NCBI GenBank assembly: GCA_018896525.1
Contig: JAHIMR010000048.1
Location: 124,001 to 188,000, forward strand
Source of the DNA: Actinomycetota bacterium
Lineage (GTDB): Bacteria; Actinomycetota; Geothermincolia; Fen-727; Anoxymicrobiaceae
Length of the DNA stretch: 64,000 nucleotides
Direction: 5' to 3'
A program made the position numbers and the translations under genes. Shown here piece by piece: positions 1 through 9,560 of this stretch (the stretch's first letter is position 1; every line of letters starts with the position of its first letter). The notes under the pieces are model-generated. The model was given only the letters and a program-made list of their open reading frames with translations, was not told the origin of the DNA and ran no database searches.

Positions 1-440
1 ATGCCGTTCTTCTCGCAGTAATCGAGTATTGCGGCGATGGGGGTGTCGTGCTCTACGTGGCCCGCCTTTCTATCGGGAACCTCGCTCTTCTTCTCTTCTG
101 CCACCTCGAATCCGACGCCGTCGCTGGTCCCCGCGTCGGTGGTCACGGTCACCTTGTACTGGCCCGCCTTTATGTCGGTTGGGACCTTTATCTTGGCCTT
201 GACGTCGGACCACTCTTCCACGGTCGCTGTTACCGTCCCGAACTCAACGGTACTGTCGCCTTGAGTATCTCCGAAGGACGAGCCGCTCAGCGTCACCTCG
301 GTACCCGGCTCGCCGCTCGATGGGGTGATTGAGGATATCACCGCAATTTCACTCCCGCCACACCCACATCCGGCAAGGGCGGCTACCATGGCTATAGCGC
401 ATGCCGCAGCCATCAGAATGAATGCTTTCCCCTTTCTCAT
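1..440 (-). CDS. IPT/TIG-domain lipoprotein (3' part, runs off window start)
   Basis: Minus-strand reading from CAT at 438-440: MRKGKAFILMAAACAIAMVAALAGCGCGGSEIAVISSITPSSGEPGTEVTLSGSSFGDTQGDSTVEFG...; lipobox-like ALAGC and TIG motif; no stop before window edge, so absent from the ORF track. Confidence 0.7.
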   Translation of the reverse strand, partial: MRKGKAFILMAAACAIAMVAALAGCGCGGSEIAVISSITPSSGEPGTEVTLSGSSFGDTQGDSTVEFGTVTATVEEWSDVKAKIKVPTDIKAGQYKVTVTTDAGTSDGVGFEVAEEKKSEVPDRKAGHVEHDTPIAAILDYCEKNG

Positions 441-623
441 GAAGACCTCCCTCTTGAACCACAGACCGGCTTCCTGTTACTCCAAAAACAGAAGGCCCGG
501 ATCCTTCAACTTGGTAAAAAGATCCGGGCCCTGCTGCTCCGCAACAGCCCCCTTTCAACTACCAACCACACTGTAAATATTATTCGCAATTACACAGAGC
601 GATTCCTGCCTGGGGCTCCAACA

Positions 624-1781
624 TCAGGGCCTGACCGCGCCGCAGAAATCGCCGCGTTCCGACAATGGCGCCACCTCCACCAACTCGCCCGTCTGTGGCG
701 CGTGGATATACTGACCGTCACCGATGTATATCCCCACATGTCCCCACCCGTGGAACGCGACTATATCTCCCGGCTGAAGTTCCGGCTCCGGTACGGGGTC
801 GCCGCAACGGGCCTGGGAGTACGAGCTATGCGTAATATCCACACCCCCACCGACCTTGTAGCAGAACTGGGTGAGGCCGCTGCAATCGAATGCGTCCGGG
901 CCGGACGCCCCACTGCTGTACGGCTTGCCTAGCTGGCCGAAGGCGACGTGGACCACCCTGGTCTCCAGGTCCTTGGAACACGATTGACCGTACATCGTCC
1001 GGGCGGCCACTATCGGTCTGTCCGACTCGACTACCGTCGCCACGTTATAACCGATCACATGGTCTCCCACGTCAATGGATACCCTGGTCGCCGCTTCCAG
1101 CGACACGCTGGTGGAAACAACCTCCCGGTCCGTCTGGAAAACCACACTCGCCTCTGCGTCCTCCTTGCCGGGATTGTGGAGGAGTATCCAGGTGTCGTAT
1201 ATCGAGCCGACAGCCGCCCCTTCGGCGAAGTACCACGTCCTGCTGGTCTCGTTGGAACCGGAGGAACTGTGCGCCCACTCGCCGCCAGCCCCGTACATCG
1301 TCCTGGAGGCGACTACCGGCAGGTCCGAGGTAACAATCGTGGCAACGTTGTAGGTGCATACGTGTTCTCCCACGTTTACCGATGTCCGGGAAGCCGGCCC
1401 GACCTTGATGGCCACGGGCCCGACGACACCGCTATCGGTGTGGAACGTGAGCTCCACATCGGCCCCGTCCTCTCCGTGGTTATACAGCAGTATCCACGTC
1501 TGGTATCCGCCGGCGGTTGCGCCCTCCGCGAAGTACCAGGTCCTGGCCGGGCTGTTGACGCCGCTGTCGCTATGAGCCCACTGGCTCGATCCCTCAGGGG
1601 CTTCCTGCGCCGCGGCATCAGGCGCCAGCATGAGCAATCCCACCGATATCAGTAACGCCAGCAAGACAGAGATGAAGATAAGTATAAAGCCGATATTTCT
1701 CTTGCTTCCACGGGCCGGGCCCATCTCGTTACTCTTCCTTCGCCTCGATAATCGTGTCCCTGTGTGAAATTCGCTCTCCAC
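624..1781 (-). CDS. Secreted NlpC/P60 family peptidase with two N-terminal 'YFAEGA..WILLYN' beta modules
   Basis: C-terminal FDCSGLTQFCYK...GDIVAFHGWGHVGIYIGDGQYIHA (NlpC/P60 Cys/His motifs); N-terminal TM/signal; two internal repeats. Confidence 0.85.
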   Translation of the reverse strand: MESEFHTGTRLSRRRKSNEMGPARGSKRNIGFILIFISVLLALLISVGLLMLAPDAAAQEAPEGSSQWAHSDSGVNSPARTWYFAEGATAGGYQTWILLYNHGEDGADVELTFHTDSGVVGPVAIKVGPASRTSVNVGEHVCTYNVATIVTSDLPVVASRTMYGAGGEWAHSSSGSNETSRTWYFAEGAAVGSIYDTWILLHNPGKEDAEASVVFQTDREVVSTSVSLEAATRVSIDVGDHVIGYNVATVVESDRPIVAARTMYGQSCSKDLETRVVHVAFGQLGKPYSSGASGPDAFDCSGLTQFCYKVGGGVDITHSSYSQARCGDPVPEPELQPGDIVAFHGWGHVGIYIGDGQYIHAPQTGELVEVAPLSERGDFCGAVRP

Positions 1782-2070
1782 TTAAGACCACCGCCTTTCC
1801 GGTACGTGTCCCTCTCCGTCTCCCATGTTCCTTCACAGGCGCAAGCGTGCGTTGATAAGGTAATTGGGAATCGTCATGGATTCTTTGGGGTGTGACGCCT
1901 GCCCTGGGGTACTAAACGTAAGTGTATGGCCCTTACAACACTATGTGCTGTGCCTCACTCACCTCCGCTTAGTCCGTTCATTCGCTGTCTTCTCGTATTC
2001 AACTTTTTCTGCCAGCGTCCACAGTATTCGCCCCTGTTACGGTCTATCCCTTCATCGAAAACCTCCAATT

Positions 2071-2121
2071 ACCAATATCTGCCATCTTTCTTGCGTTTTG
2101 TACCAGGTACAATCTTGCGTT
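2071..2121 (+). repeat. 51-bp direct repeat, left flank of RAYT gene
   Basis: accaatatctgccatctttcttgcgttttgtaccaggtacaatcttgcgtt; 47/51 identical to 2895-2945. Confidence 0.85.
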
Positions 2122-2151
2122 CTTGCGTTATGCTTGCATTGCTTGTAGAGT

Positions 2152-2883
2152 ATGCTCATGGGACGAGAACCACGAGTCCAGCTCCCAGGCGCTTTCTATC
2201 ATGTGATGTCCCGGGGGACCTTGAAGCAGAAGATATTCATCAGAAACGAAGACCGCCTCGATTTTCTTGGGAAGCTTGCCGAGGTGATCAGCAAATACGA
2301 ATGGTGCTGCTACGCTTACTGCCTGATGGACAACCATTATCACCTGCTTATCGAGACGCCTCGGACAAATCTCTCCGAAGGGATGCACAAGCTCCTCAAC
2401 TACTACTGCAAACGCTTCAACTGGAGGCACGGTGGGGTGGGCCATGTCATACAGGGACGCTTCATATCACCAATTGTCGAGCGTGAAGAACACCTGATGG
2501 AGATTATCAGGTATACAGCCCTCAACCCCGTCAAGGGCGGCCTGGTCAGCGAGCCGGGCCAGTGGAGGTGGAGCAGTTACAGGGCTATATGCGGCCTCGC
2601 CCCCGCCCCATGGTTCCTCGATGTCAACTTCACCCTGGGCATCTTCGGCAACGACACCGAGATGGCCCGTAAGGAGTATATTCGTTTTGTCGCTGAAGGC
2701 CTGCTCATTGACCAGGCGAATCGAATACCGCTGCCTGACCTCTTTCTGGGAATAAGGGACAAGTACCAAAGAAACAATGCTATGCGTTTCGCTTACTTCG
2801 AGCAGGGCTATACGATGACGAAGATAGCTGCCTACCTGAAACTAAGCCTATCGGCAGTAAGCAGAGCTATCAATAAGGAATAG
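2152..2883 (+). mobile_element. REP-associated tyrosine transposase (RAYT, Y1_Tnp / IS200-like superfamily)
   Basis: PGAFYHVMSRG...YCLMDNHYHLLIETP (HUH-like HYH motif)...GRFISPIVEREEHLMEIIRYTALNPVKGGLV...WSSYRAI; typical RAYT. Confidence 0.9.
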
Positions 2884-2894
2884 CTTTGCTTCTT

Positions 2895-2945
2895 ACCAAT
2901 ATTTGGCATCTTTCTTGCGTTTTGTACCCGGTACTATCTTGCGTT
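2895..2945 (+). repeat. 51-bp direct repeat, right flank of RAYT gene
   Basis: accaatatttggcatctttcttgcgttttgtacccggtactatcttgcgtt; 47/51 identical to 2071-2121. Confidence 0.85.
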
Positions 2946-2948
2946 TTG

Positions 2949-4004
2949 TTAGGTTTGGTTGCTTATTTTGGCGGAAAGGCTGTTTATGGTGGCCTCTGCT
3001 TCTTTGACAGTCCTGTCGATGAGCTCTTCTACTGTTGGCACGTCCGTCAGGAGTCCTGTCACCTGGCCAACCGGCAGCACACCGTCTTTCACATTCCCGT
3101 CTTCGGTGGCCATACGGATGCGCTTGAAGGCGTTGGCCATAAAGGCAAGCTGCATCGCGTTGTTCCAGCCGGAGGCCAGAACGCCGATAAATAGCTTCCA
3201 GTAGGGGACCCCTATCTGCCTGGCGATGGCGTAGGAGTTGGGTATTGCCTTGAGCATCTGTATTGGTCCTAACCCCTGCTTGATCGCGTCGCGGGCCCCG
3301 TCGGTATCCAGGACCCTGCACCAGAGGCCGTCGAACCGCTTGGAGTAGAGCGTGTCGTGTACGTCTCTATCTATGGAGAGCTGCTTGAAGTTCTCATGCA
3401 GGGGGCTTTCCCTGGTCGTCATCATCCTGGTCCCCATGGCGACCCCTTCCGCGCCTAGCGCGAGGGCCGCGGCAAGCCCCCTCCCGTCACCAACACCGCC
3501 GGCGGCAATCACCGGGATGTCCAGCGCGGAAGCGATGCTTGGTACCAGGCAGAACGTAGTGGGCGCCTCGCCGTGGGCCGCCGCCTCGTTCCCGGTCACT
3601 ATGACCGCGTGGCAACCGTACTCCTGTGCCCTGACCGCATGGCGTTTCCTGGTTACCGTGGCCACCACCTTGCCGCCGTACTCGTTGGCCGCCTGTACTA
3701 TCCAGTCGCCCTTGCCCAGCGCGAAGTTTATCACCGGGACCTTCTCCTCAAGGAGCACCAGGGCGTTGTCGGCCGCGCCGGGAAAGAGAAGCGTAGCATT
3801 GGCCCCAAACGGCTTGTCAGTCTTCGCCTTGATCTCCCGGACGGCACTCCTGGTCTGCTCGACGTCCAGGGCACCGGTTGCCAGAATCCCCAGGCCGCCG
3901 GCGTTAGACACCGCGGCCACCATGTCCGGCACGCTGATCCAACTCATGCCCGACAGGATTATCGGGTGCTGGATGCCAAACAATTCGGTTATGCGCGTTT
4001 TCAT
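2949..4004 (-). CDS. Nitronate monooxygenase / 2-nitropropane dioxygenase family
   Basis: MKTRITELFGIQHPIILSGMSWISVPDMVAAVSNAGGLGILA...PVIAAGGVGDGRGLAAALALGAEGVAMGTRMM. Confidence 0.88.
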   Translation of the reverse strand: MKTRITELFGIQHPIILSGMSWISVPDMVAAVSNAGGLGILATGALDVEQTRSAVREIKAKTDKPFGANATLLFPGAADNALVLLEEKVPVINFALGKGDWIVQAANEYGGKVVATVTRKRHAVRAQEYGCHAVIVTGNEAAAHGEAPTTFCLVPSIASALDIPVIAAGGVGDGRGLAAALALGAEGVAMGTRMMTTRESPLHENFKQLSIDRDVHDTLYSKRFDGLWCRVLDTDGARDAIKQGLGPIQMLKAIPNSYAIARQIGVPYWKLFIGVLASGWNNAMQLAFMANAFKRIRMATEDGNVKDGVLPVGQVTGLLTDVPTVEELIDRTVKEAEATINSLSAKISNQT

Positions 4005-4106
4005 GCGACACTCCTTCCGTTAGTTACAGACCGTGCCAGATTATATCTCATTACGGGCAGGGGACCATGAGCACCGGCTGTTCGCCGGCAGCACCTGAAA
4101 CGAAGA

Positions 4107-4141
4107 AAACGCAAGATGGTACCTGGTACCATCTTGCGTTT
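4107..4141. repeat. REP-like perfect palindrome (17-bp arms, 1-nt centre)
   Basis: aaacgcaagatggtacc-t-ggtaccatcttgcgttt; shares tcttgcgtt and GGTACC-type core with RAYT flanks. Confidence 0.8.
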
Positions 4142-4153
4142 CTTGGACGCCGG

Positions 4154-5446
4154 CTAGCGGCAGCGGTCGACCATGTCGACCACCAGGGTGGACCAGCCGT
4201 AGGCCTTCCCACCGTATCCCCTGCCTGTCCTGGAGTTGAAGAACTCCCGGTAGCCCTCGCGCAGGACCATCTCCGCGGTGCGGCGGGTCAGCTCGGCGGC
4301 CTCCTCCCGGTAGCCGTACTCCAGCAGCCCCACTGCTACCATCCAGTTCATGTTCACCCAGGTCCCGCCACGCCAGAGCATCGGCAGCGACCACGGCTTC
4401 CACCCGGGTCGCTCCCTGGGGTCGTCCGCCGTGACAAAGCTCAACGGGCTGGTCGTCCAGAACCGGTCATCGTTCAGGACGTGCTCCTTCACCAGCCGGG
4501 CCGCCTTGTCCGACGAGATCAAGCCGGTGAATAGAGGCAGGACCGACGACAGGGTCCCGGTGTGGCTCTTCCGTACTTCGCCGTCCTTCAGATAGCGGCT
4601 CAGGAAGATGCCCGCGTCCTCGTCCCAGCATAGTTCCTCCATGCGCGATGCAACTGCCGCCGCCCTTTCCTTGAACTCCCCGGCCCGGCCCTCGTTGCCA
4701 AGCTCCCCGTATATCTCGCCTACCGCGCGCAACGACAGGCACAGAAGCGAGTTGTTACAGAGATCCTCGACCACGAACAGGCCCAGGTCCGTGATACGCT
4801 CCAGGTCGTTTCCCACACGGCGGTACTCCCGGATCTCGCGGGCGAGCTCTACGCCGTACAGGAGCAGCCCCAGGGGGCGCTCGCCCCTGACGTCCATCAC
4901 CTCGTCGTACACAGGGGACTCGTCGGTGCCCGACTCCATGCAGTTGATGATAGCGGTCAGGCCGTGGCCCAGAAGGTCCCGGCTGTACTGTGCGTACTCC
5001 ATCTCAGCGGTTAAAAACGGCAGCACCTTCTCGAGGAACGCCCGGTTCCCGGTCCGTCGGTACACCTCAAGTGCGCAGAAAGGCCCGGCGGAGGGTTGTG
5101 TGGACAGGATGGCCCGGCCGTCAGGGCCGACCCAGCCACCCCGGTAACAGATGAACCGCCAGGCCGGCCCCGGCTTCTCCCAGCAGACCAGGTGGGGGAC
5201 ACGCCCATCCTCGTACTGCTTGCTGTAGAGCGAGAAGAACTCCCGCTCGGCGCGCTCTGGCCAGAAACGTGCTGCCACTAGTGCCTGAAAGGCGGAGTCC
5301 CAGTAGCACTGGAATGGATACTTCCTCCCGTCTGGCAGGAAGACCCGGTGCTCCCCGTAGGCCCGGTCGGTAGCCAGGAGAACCTCCCGCGCCATACGCA
5401 CGAGCCTTTGTCGCTCTCCCGCGGCCACCGTCGACGCCATCCCCAT
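4154..5446 (-). CDS. Trehalase / MGH1-like (alpha,alpha)6-barrel glycoside hydrolase
   Basis: FPFQCYWDSAFQALVAARFWPERAEREFFSLY..., GTWVNMNWMVAVGLLEYGY, SRTGRGYGGKAYGWSTLVVDMV motifs. Confidence 0.7.
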   Translation of the reverse strand: MGMASTVAAGERQRLVRMAREVLLATDRAYGEHRVFLPDGRKYPFQCYWDSAFQALVAARFWPERAEREFFSLYSKQYEDGRVPHLVCWEKPGPAWRFICYRGGWVGPDGRAILSTQPSAGPFCALEVYRRTGNRAFLEKVLPFLTAEMEYAQYSRDLLGHGLTAIINCMESGTDESPVYDEVMDVRGERPLGLLLYGVELAREIREYRRVGNDLERITDLGLFVVEDLCNNSLLCLSLRAVGEIYGELGNEGRAGEFKERAAAVASRMEELCWDEDAGIFLSRYLKDGEVRKSHTGTLSSVLPLFTGLISSDKAARLVKEHVLNDDRFWTTSPLSFVTADDPRERPGWKPWSLPMLWRGGTWVNMNWMVAVGLLEYGYREEAAELTRRTAEMVLREGYREFFNSRTGRGYGGKAYGWSTLVVDMVDRCR

Positions 5447-5474
5447 TTTTACCTCCCGCTTCCGGCCGGGCGTG

Positions 5475-5864
5475 CTACTCCTCCTCCGTGCCCGCGTGCC
5501 AGGCGGAACGGAACGGCCTGGTCTTCTCCTCGAGCGAGAACGGCCATAGCAAGCCCCCCTGGTCCGGGGCCCTCCCGAAGAGGACGCGGGCGCGCTCGGC
5601 TCCCCACCCGAACCAGCGGGGGTAAGCCAGCACTATGAACAGCGCTATCCACCCGTTCACCTCCGTAGTCACCCAGCCCACTCCCCACGGCTCGATGACG
5701 TCGAATGCGCAGAGTACAGCGTTCAGCCAGAACACCGCTATCACCGCCGTGGAGAGCGCGACGTAGATGTCGGGGTAATCCCACCGCCACATCTTTGCGT
5801 AGAGGCACGCTATCACGAACCCGATGAGTACGAGCACCGGGATATCCAGAATACAGAGACTCAC
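5475..5864 (-). CDS. Small multi-pass membrane protein, unknown function
   Basis: 129 aa with several hydrophobic segments; sits 1 nt from the next minus-strand CDS. Confidence 0.55.
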   Translation of the reverse strand: MSLCILDIPVLVLIGFVIACLYAKMWRWDYPDIYVALSTAVIAVFWLNAVLCAFDVIEPWGVGWVTTEVNGWIALFIVLAYPRWFGWGAERARVLFGRAPDQGGLLWPFSLEEKTRPFRSAWHAGTEEE

Positions 5865-6977
5865 TTACAGCCACCCCCTGTCCTTGCACCAGGTGATGTA
5901 CTCCCAGAGGCCCTTGCGGGGATCCTGGTAGGTGAACTCGAACCCGGTGTCCTTCAGCTTCTGGTTGGAGAACTCGTAGTGGTGCGTAATATACTCGACC
6001 ATCGGAACATCTATCTTGGGTCTTACCCCTTTGGCACGCGCCCTGCGGTCCAACCGGCGCACGAGCTTGAGTCCGATGTTCGCGCCCGCCTTGTACAGCG
6101 GCCACCAGATGGGCACTCTCACCCAACGCTCCATCCCCAGGGCTCCGAAGAGAAACTCCATCAACTCGACCTGCGGGACGCAGTCACTCAAGACGTTGTA
6201 CGCCTCCCCCTCGGCCTCGTCACGCTCGGCAAGATAGAGGGCGGCCCTGGTGAGGTCCGTCACGTGGACCGAGGGGAACGTGAGGGCGTGTTTCTTCGGG
6301 AACAGGGATATCGCAACTCCCGTACCCATCTTCTCCAGCGCGTAGAGGATGTGATAGACCCCGTAGGTATGGCGCGGGCCGTAGATGGGGCCGGGGCGCA
6401 CCACGGTGAGCGGCAGACCACGCTCGGCGTGAAGCTCCCACATGACCTCCTCCTGAGCCGCCTTGGACTTGCAGTACAGGTTTGTGGGGTTGTGTGGGGC
6501 GTCCTCGTCTATCGCGAAATCGTCCTGTTCCCCGTAGACGCCCTCGGTGCTCCACAGTATGAACCTGCCGACCCCTTTCTCCGCCGCCGCCTCGCCCAGG
6601 TTCCTCGCCCCGGTCACGTTCACCTTGTGCAGCTCGTCCCACTGGGCAAAGTAATCGTATAGAGAGGCCACGTGAAACACGGCGTCGTACTGCCGGTCGA
6701 ACAACGGTAACAGGCTTTCCTTGTCGGTAAGGTCCGCCGTCACGAACCTGGAAGCGATCCGCTGTGAGTAACCCTCGAAGTAACTCGGGTGTAGTTTTCC
6801 TTCTTCGCAGTAGTAGGAGCCGCGCTCCTCCCGCCTGATATCGGTAGCCACCACCTCCCATCCCTGGCTGAAGAGGTACTCGACCATGTGCGTGCCGGTG
6901 AAACCGTTGGCTCCGGTTACCAGCGCTCTCTTCTCCATCAGACCACCCCCGTCTTGCTGAACGCTTTCCCCCGCCAT
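5865..6977 (-). CDS. NAD-dependent epimerase/dehydratase (extended SDR)
   Basis: ALVTGANGFTGTHMVEYL...; YCKSKAAQEEV (YxxxK), VVRPGPIYGP. Likely start at MEKRALVTGANG. Confidence 0.85.
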   Translation of the reverse strand: MAGESVQQDGGGLMEKRALVTGANGFTGTHMVEYLFSQGWEVVATDIRREERGSYYCEEGKLHPSYFEGYSQRIASRFVTADLTDKESLLPLFDRQYDAVFHVASLYDYFAQWDELHKVNVTGARNLGEAAAEKGVGRFILWSTEGVYGEQDDFAIDEDAPHNPTNLYCKSKAAQEEVMWELHAERGLPLTVVRPGPIYGPRHTYGVYHILYALEKMGTGVAISLFPKKHALTFPSVHVTDLTRAALYLAERDEAEGEAYNVLSDCVPQVELMEFLFGALGMERWVRVPIWWPLYKAGANIGLKLVRRLDRRARAKGVRPKIDVPMVEYITHHYEFSNQKLKDTGFEFTYQDPRKGLWEYITWCKDRGWL

Positions 6978-7067
6978 CTCTCGGTTACTGAATGGTTTGA
7001 CCGTCCCGGCGAGAATATAAAGTATCCAGGGTGATTGGTCAACTTGTGCACGCCCCGGGCTATTGCA

Positions 7068-7135
7068 TAATGCACGTCCGGGGCCAGGCCCCTAAGGTGC
7101 GTAATGCACGTCCGGGGCCAGGCCCCTAAGGTGCG
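7068..7135. repeat. Perfect tandem duplication of a 34-bp palindrome-containing unit
   Basis: taatgcacgtccggggccaggcccctaaggtgcg repeated twice back to back. Confidence 0.85.
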
Positions 7136-7160
7136 TTTTGGGGAGGTAGGGGTCACGCCC

Positions 7161-7224
7161 CGGGCTATTGCATAACAGACGTCGTCTTGGTTGGGGATTC
7201 CAACGGCAACAGCCCGGGGATGGC
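7161..7224 (+). repeat. Dispersed hairpin repeat family, copy 1
   Basis: cgggctattgcataacagacgtcgtcttggttggggattccaacggcaacagcccggggatggc; matches 32733-32807 and reverse-strand copies at 26087 and 47831. Confidence 0.8.
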
Positions 7225-7345
7225 CGGCGGTTGTCTTGCGTTATCGTGTGTTCACGTGGTGCCAGGCACCGGCGTTGCATTATAGCGAGCGGTTTGGGCG
7301 GAGAGTCCAACGGCAACACCTGAGCCAGGCACCTTCGGGTGGCGA

Positions 7346-9385
7346 TTAGTAGCCGACTACGGTGTGCCCTCCCTGCCAGGTGGGATGCCCGCCGAGGCCC
7401 GCGTAATCGAAGTAGATGGGTCGCTCCACTATCACCGGCCGGTCGCTGGTCACCCGCATGGATACGTCCTTCTCCGGCCCCACTTCCTCGTTCACGCTCA
7501 CCGTGTAGCGGGAGTTGGGGGCGACGGTATGCTCCTTGTCCTCGGTGGTGCCGTCTGCGAACATGTAGGTGATGGTCGCCGTCGCCTCGTCTTGGCCAGG
7601 GTTCTGTACGCACAGCCAGGTCTCGAACCCGGCGCGGGTGCACCCCTCGGCGAAGTTCCACTCGGTCCGGCCACCGTCAGGATCAGGGTCCGGGTCAGGG
7701 TCCGGCTGTTTGAACGTCAGCCGGACGCACTCGAGCGCGCCCACTTTTACCCCGTAGCCGGTGGAGTCCCGGTACTCCAGTTCTGCGTCGGCCTCCTTGA
7801 CCCAGGCATGGTCGGCGTCGAAGTAGCCGCACTCCGCGGTCAGGGGATAGTCGATGCTGTAGATGTCGAACACCACGTCCTTGGTGGAGAGAAGCGCGAT
7901 ATAATCCTGGTCCCAGATCGCCATGCCCAACCCGTAGTCGTTCGTCTCGTAGTGGATATCGGTGCCCATGAGGTCCCTCGTCTCGGAGCAGGAGCTTTCT
8001 TTCAGGTTCTCCCCGCAGTGAAAGTAGACCATCTGGCTCCCATCGCTCTTCTCGGCGATATCCTGGATATCGCGGGAGAGGAGTCCCAGGAAATCGTGGA
8101 CGTTGTAGGCCTCGTCCTTCCAGGTCATGTCCGGGTCGTACAGGAGCGAGTATTCGCCTAAATAGGTGTAGTCGGCCTTCGGGGGCGACATTATCTCGTA
8201 GATATTGTGGCGGTAGCAGTCTTTTGCGAACGACGCCAGCATGAACTGGCTGGTCCAGCGGGGGTACCTCTCCCCCACGTTGGGGGCGTTCCCGTAGGGG
8301 ATCGACTGCGTCCTCATCTCCTCAAGCTGTCCCAGGTAATTGGCGACGTCCTCTTGATAGATGTCGATGCCCACCGCGTCGAGGCAGGACGACTCCTCCA
8401 GGCAGGTCTCCATGTCCTGGTCGTTCGGCTGCCCGTCCATGAAGTTGAGGATGGTGATCACCCGGTAGGAGGACTCCTTTACCACCCGGGCCAGGTCGTC
8501 CATGTACCGGGTCAGGCACACCGAGGAGAAGTGCTCCTCGCTCTCGTAGGTGCCGGCCGTGCTGCCTGCGGCGTACTCGGCGTCGCAGCCGGCGCATTCG
8601 CACCTGTCCGGCGGGTCGGTGAAGTACAGCGGGTTGGGGCTCCTCACAACCGGCTCGTTCTCGATCTGCACCCCGATGACGTCGTGGTCCGCCGCGCATT
8701 TCACCGAGACGTGCTCCATGAGGGCCTCCACCGCCTCCTTCTCCTCGGCAAGCAGTTTGGTCCCCCGGGGGCAGAACGTGTAGAGCGTGCCCCAGTTAAG
8801 GTGCCAGCCCTTATAGGGGCTCCCGCCCTTCATAAGCCGCTGGTAGGTCGCCGTTTCGTTCACAATCCACTCGGGGAACTGGTCGTTGGTGTCGCATGTC
8901 ACCCCGCCGCATACGTTCATGCCGAACCAGAGGAGCTCCACCTTGAGCCCGGCGGCCCGGGCGTTGTCGATGACCCAGTCAACCGTTGAAAAGTCCCAGG
9001 TGTCGTCAGTAGGCTCCATGTCGGTAGGCTCTATCTTGCCCCAGAGCACCGGGCAGGAAACGGTGTTGAACCCGATGTCGGCGCAGTGCCCGAACAGCGG
9101 CTCCAGGGACTCCAAGCTCCAGCCGTTGAGCTCGTGAAACCAGTCCCACCTGAGCTGGATGGCCAACCCCAGGAACGGGTCTCCGTCCACGTAGAGCGCC
9201 TGCTTCCCGTCGCTGGCGCGGAACTCGCTCACCGTCACCGGACCGGCGGTGCGCCCCTCCTCGGTAACCGGCGACGGCGCCGCCAGCGCAATCAGTACCA
9301 GTACGAGCAGCACGGAAACGAGCGCCGGCGCCCGCTTTCCGGACCGCGTATTCTTCCCCTGAACCCGTTCTCCCGCGTCAACCAC
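7346..9385 (-). CDS. Secreted GH42-like (beta-galactosidase-type) TIM-barrel glycoside hydrolase with C-terminal 'FAEG' beta module
   Basis: N-terminal signal/TM; DGDPFLGLAIQLRWD, GVQIENEPVV (N-E catalytic-type motif), PDPDPDPDPDGG linker, then NFAEGCTRAGFETWLCVQNPG module. Confidence 0.65.
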   Translation of the reverse strand: MVDAGERVQGKNTRSGKRAPALVSVLLVLVLIALAAPSPVTEEGRTAGPVTVSEFRASDGKQALYVDGDPFLGLAIQLRWDWFHELNGWSLESLEPLFGHCADIGFNTVSCPVLWGKIEPTDMEPTDDTWDFSTVDWVIDNARAAGLKVELLWFGMNVCGGVTCDTNDQFPEWIVNETATYQRLMKGGSPYKGWHLNWGTLYTFCPRGTKLLAEEKEAVEALMEHVSVKCAADHDVIGVQIENEPVVRSPNPLYFTDPPDRCECAGCDAEYAAGSTAGTYESEEHFSSVCLTRYMDDLARVVKESSYRVITILNFMDGQPNDQDMETCLEESSCLDAVGIDIYQEDVANYLGQLEEMRTQSIPYGNAPNVGERYPRWTSQFMLASFAKDCYRHNIYEIMSPPKADYTYLGEYSLLYDPDMTWKDEAYNVHDFLGLLSRDIQDIAEKSDGSQMVYFHCGENLKESSCSETRDLMGTDIHYETNDYGLGMAIWDQDYIALLSTKDVVFDIYSIDYPLTAECGYFDADHAWVKEADAELEYRDSTGYGVKVGALECVRLTFKQPDPDPDPDPDGGRTEWNFAEGCTRAGFETWLCVQNPGQDEATATITYMFADGTTEDKEHTVAPNSRYTVSVNEEVGPEKDVSMRVTSDRPVIVERPIYFDYAGLGGHPTWQGGHTVVGY

Positions 9386-9560
9386 GCGTCCTCCGGCTTC
9401 TTTCCTGATATAACGGCCCGGGCGCTATTACGGTTACGGCCCAAGACTTTTTACCCGGTGCTATAGCATACATTTTACCACTAATATATTATCTTGAAGT
9501 CAGCTCAATATGAAGCCGGCCTGTCCGAAAGGCCTCCCGGTGAATTGAAAGGAGATCTCG

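Noticed and set aside
2152-2883. RAYT as the TnpA partner of the IscB element
   Set aside because: Same Y1 superfamily, but 43 kb away, with its own distinct flanking repeats and no shared end sequences seen at the IscB locus.
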